From NCBI GenBank assembly GCA_019090565.1, contig JAHRVS010000420.1, forward strand, positions 1 to 6,979: a stretch of DNA of 6,979 nucleotides, given 5' to 3'. Origin of the DNA: Gammaproteobacteria bacterium (GTDB lineage Bacteria > Pseudomonadota > Gammaproteobacteria > Pseudomonadales > UBA3067). Under the pieces are notes generated by a model. That model made no database searches and had not been told where the DNA came from. It saw nothing but the letters and a program-made list of their open reading frames with translations. Positions 5,070 to 6,979 of this stretch are shown piece by piece. Made by a program: the position numbers and the translations under genes. The first letter of the stretch is position 1. Each line of letters opens with the position of its first letter.

Positions 5070-6929
5070 TTATAGGTCGTCAACACGTTGTCCAGAAAGC
5101 GCCGAGCTGATTGCGCTGTCCATTCGTTTTGCCGCAAAACTTTCTGTGGCTGCATTCAATGCATCGCAGGCGCGCTTTATTGCAAGGGTATCATCCCCCT
5201 CTTTTAGTGCGTCAAGCTGATTAATTTTTTCAATAATGTCTGCTTTTTCTCTGTCACAAAGTAGTTGATCTGCATCGGCATTAAGAGCGTTTTTTATGGC
5301 TTCGAGTACGCCACCAGCTTCAATTTGTTGCTCTTTTAAGCTGCGCTTTTCATTATCTTCACGCGCAAAGTCAAAAGAGTCTTGCAGCATTTGCGTTATC
5401 TGCCCCTCTTCAAGGCCATAGCTAGGTTTTACTTCAATGTGTGATTCAACCCCGCTGGTTAGCTCTTTTGCACTGACACTGAGCAAGCCATCGGCATCCA
5501 CCTGAAAGCTTACCCGTATTTTTGCTGCGCCAGCCACCATCGGTGGAATGCCTCGTAGGGTAAACCGTGCCAGAGACCGGCAATCTTCGACCAATTCGCG
5601 CTCGCCTTGCACCACATGCAACGCAAGCGCCGTTTGTCCGTCTTTATAAGTGGTGAATTCCTGGGCGCGGGCAACCGGAATCGTCGCGTTACGAGGAACC
5701 AGCTTTTCCACTAACCCACCCATCAGCTCAAGACCAAGGGAGAGTGGCGTTACATCTAACAGTAAAATATCGTTGTCTCGTGCATTCCCCACCAGCGAGT
5801 TAGCCTGCAATGCTGCGCCAAGTGCTACAACGTGATCGGGATTAATGGTATGCAGGGGCTTGCAATCGAAGAATTTACCGACCGCAGTTTGAATAATAGG
5901 GCTGCGTGTCGAGCCACCAACCAGCACCAAGTCTTCAATTTCATCCACTGCAAGGTCAGCATCGAGCAATACCTTACGGCAGGTTTTCAGTGTCTGTTTT
6001 ATCAGAGGCTGAACAAGTCCATTAAAAGCTTCCACGGAAAAAGACCCTCTCCAATGGATATTCCCACACTGATATTCAATGGCGACTTCATCATTAATAG
6101 TTAGGGCTTCCTTTGCCGTTCTAGATAGGTCCAACAAAGAACGTTTTTGTTTTACATCTAACGCGGGCTTTCCCATTTCTGCGTGCAAATGGCCTGCAAT
6201 AAGGCTATCAAAGTCATCGCCACCCAAAGAGGTGTCCCCTCCCGTTGCTAGCACTTCGAATACACCTTTTGAAAACAGCAAGATTGACACATCAAAGGTG
6301 CCGCCGCCCAAGTCATAAATTACATGCGCGCCTTCGGCTTGTTTATCTAAGCCATAGGCCACTGCCGCTGCGGTGGGCTCACTCAATAAACGTAAGACAT
6401 TGATCCCCGCCAGGTGTGCAGCGTCTTTGGTAGCCTGGCGTTGCGCATCATCAAAATACGCCGGCACGGTAATCACCGCGCCTTCAATATCATCACCCAG
6501 CGATGCAACACTGCGTTGGTACAGTACTTTTAAAATATCAGCGGACACTTCAACGGGTGTTTTTTTGCCGCCATTTGTTTGAATATTTGGAACCTGAGGG
6601 TTGTCGGTAACAAAAGTATAAGGCAGGTCTGCACCCTTTAACTCATCCATTGAGCGACCCAACATGCGTTTTACCGATACAATGGTGTTTTCTGGATCGA
6701 GCTCTGCCTGTTTCGCTGCCTCTACGCCCACGATTAACTCTTTATGGCTCTTGTATCGCACTACCGATGGAAGGATCGCATGGCCCTCTGCATCCCTGAT
6801 TACTTCACTCTGACCGCTTCGAACTGTGGCGACCAATGAGTTAGTCGTCCCCAAGTCAATTCCAACGGCACGTTTATGCTGATGAGGTGCTGTACTTTGT
6901 CCTGGTTCCGCAATCTGAAGGAATGCCAT
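5070..6929 (-). CDS. hscA: Fe-S biogenesis Hsp70-class chaperone HscA
   Basis: HscA is the specialised Hsp70 of the ISC system. With its J-protein HscB it binds the LPPVK motif of IscU and, on ATP hydrolysis, drives cluster release to acceptor proteins. The 619-residue product (E. coli 616) has the ATPase motifs in order: GIDLGTTNS (23-31), YDLGGGTFDVS (205-215) and VLVGGSTRSP (335-344). The interdomain linker and start of the substrate domain are at DVTPLSLGLE (392-401), followed by the beta-sandwich (to about 505) and a helical lid (about 505-619). The C-terminus lacks the EEVD-like tail of general DnaK proteins, and the position between hscB and fdx makes HscA rather than DnaK certain. ATG at 6929 is two bases after the hscB stop, so translation is probably coupled. 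Confidence 0.98.
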   Translation of the reverse strand: MAFLQIAEPGQSTAPHQHKRAVGIDLGTTNSLVATVRSGQSEVIRDAEGHAILPSVVRYKSHKELIVGVEAAKQAELDPENTIVSVKRMLGRSMDELKGADLPYTFVTDNPQVPNIQTNGGKKTPVEVSADILKVLYQRSVASLGDDIEGAVITVPAYFDDAQRQATKDAAHLAGINVLRLLSEPTAAAVAYGLDKQAEGAHVIYDLGGGTFDVSILLFSKGVFEVLATGGDTSLGGDDFDSLIAGHLHAEMGKPALDVKQKRSLLDLSRTAKEALTINDEVAIEYQCGNIHWRGSFSVEAFNGLVQPLIKQTLKTCRKVLLDADLAVDEIEDLVLVGGSTRSPIIQTAVGKFFDCKPLHTINPDHVVALGAALQANSLVGNARDNDILLLDVTPLSLGLELMGGLVEKLVPRNATIPVARAQEFTTYKDGQTALALHVVQGERELVEDCRSLARFTLRGIPPMVAGAAKIRVSFQVDADGLLSVSAKELTSGVESHIEVKPSYGLEEGQITQMLQDSFDFAREDNEKRSLKEQQIEAGGVLEAIKNALNADADQLLCDREKADIIEKINQLDALKEGDDTLAIKRACDALNAATESFAAKRMDSAISSALSGQRVDDL

Positions 6930-6931
6930 GT

Positions 6932-6979
6932 TTATTCATCCAATAGTTGGTGTTGAAGAGCATTGATTTCTTCAAAAAG
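6932..6979 (-). CDS. hscB: Fe-S co-chaperone HscB (partial, last 15 residues)
   Basis: Only the C-terminal codons are in the window. They read LFEEINALQHQLLDE followed by TAA, in a frame open to the window edge. This resembles the end of HscB, whose C-terminal three-helix domain binds IscU and whose N-terminal J domain stimulates HscA ATPase. The two-base gap to hscA and the known order hscB-hscA support the call more than the short sequence does. The rest of the gene lies beyond the window. Confidence 0.8.
   Translation of the reverse strand, partial: LFEEINALQHQLLDE

Noticed and set aside
5650..6582. Several plus-strand open frames of 61-90 codons within hscA
   Set aside because: All are antisense shadows of the intact hscA gene and show no family resemblance.

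Overview
The window reads as a chromosomal core region of a gammaproteobacterium. Every recognisable gene is on the minus strand, and the order hscB-hscA-fdx-iscX-ndk-rlmN-pilW-rodZ-ispG is the conserved arrangement in Pseudomonas and its relatives, where ispG and the histidine tRNA synthetase gene usually follow rodZ. Base composition looks balanced to slightly AT-rich by eye, and together with the gene order this would suit a marine member of the class. The genus cannot be fixed from this sequence. No mobile element, CRISPR array, rRNA, tRNA or long repeat was seen, and no gap between genes exceeds 300 bases.

Layout in the direction of transcription (high to low coordinates). Positions 6979-4460 hold the end of the isc operon: the last codons of hscB, complete hscA, fdx (TTG start) and iscX. 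A 184-base gap follows with a weak possible terminator and a candidate ndk promoter whose -10 lies inside a near-palindrome. ndk occupies 4275-3847. A 251-base gap precedes rlmN, which also starts with TTG. rlmN, pilW and rodZ are then packed with gaps of 51 and 13 bases. An 88-base gap with a possible terminator or promoter precedes ispG, which is cut by the window edge after 187 codons.

Functionally, HscB/HscA release clusters from the scaffold IscU, Fdx supplies electrons and IscX tunes IscS. RlmN and IspG are [4Fe-4S] enzymes that depend on such a machinery. PilW (type IV pilus secretin assembly) and RodZ (rod shape, MreB anchoring) are envelope functions, and Ndk balances nucleoside triphosphates.

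No undescribed system was found. The points worth a second look are small: two TTG starts, the palindromic -10 before ndk, possible RNA structures near start codons, a tiny Cys-rich reading frame in the rlmN leader, and an atypical lipobox in PilW.
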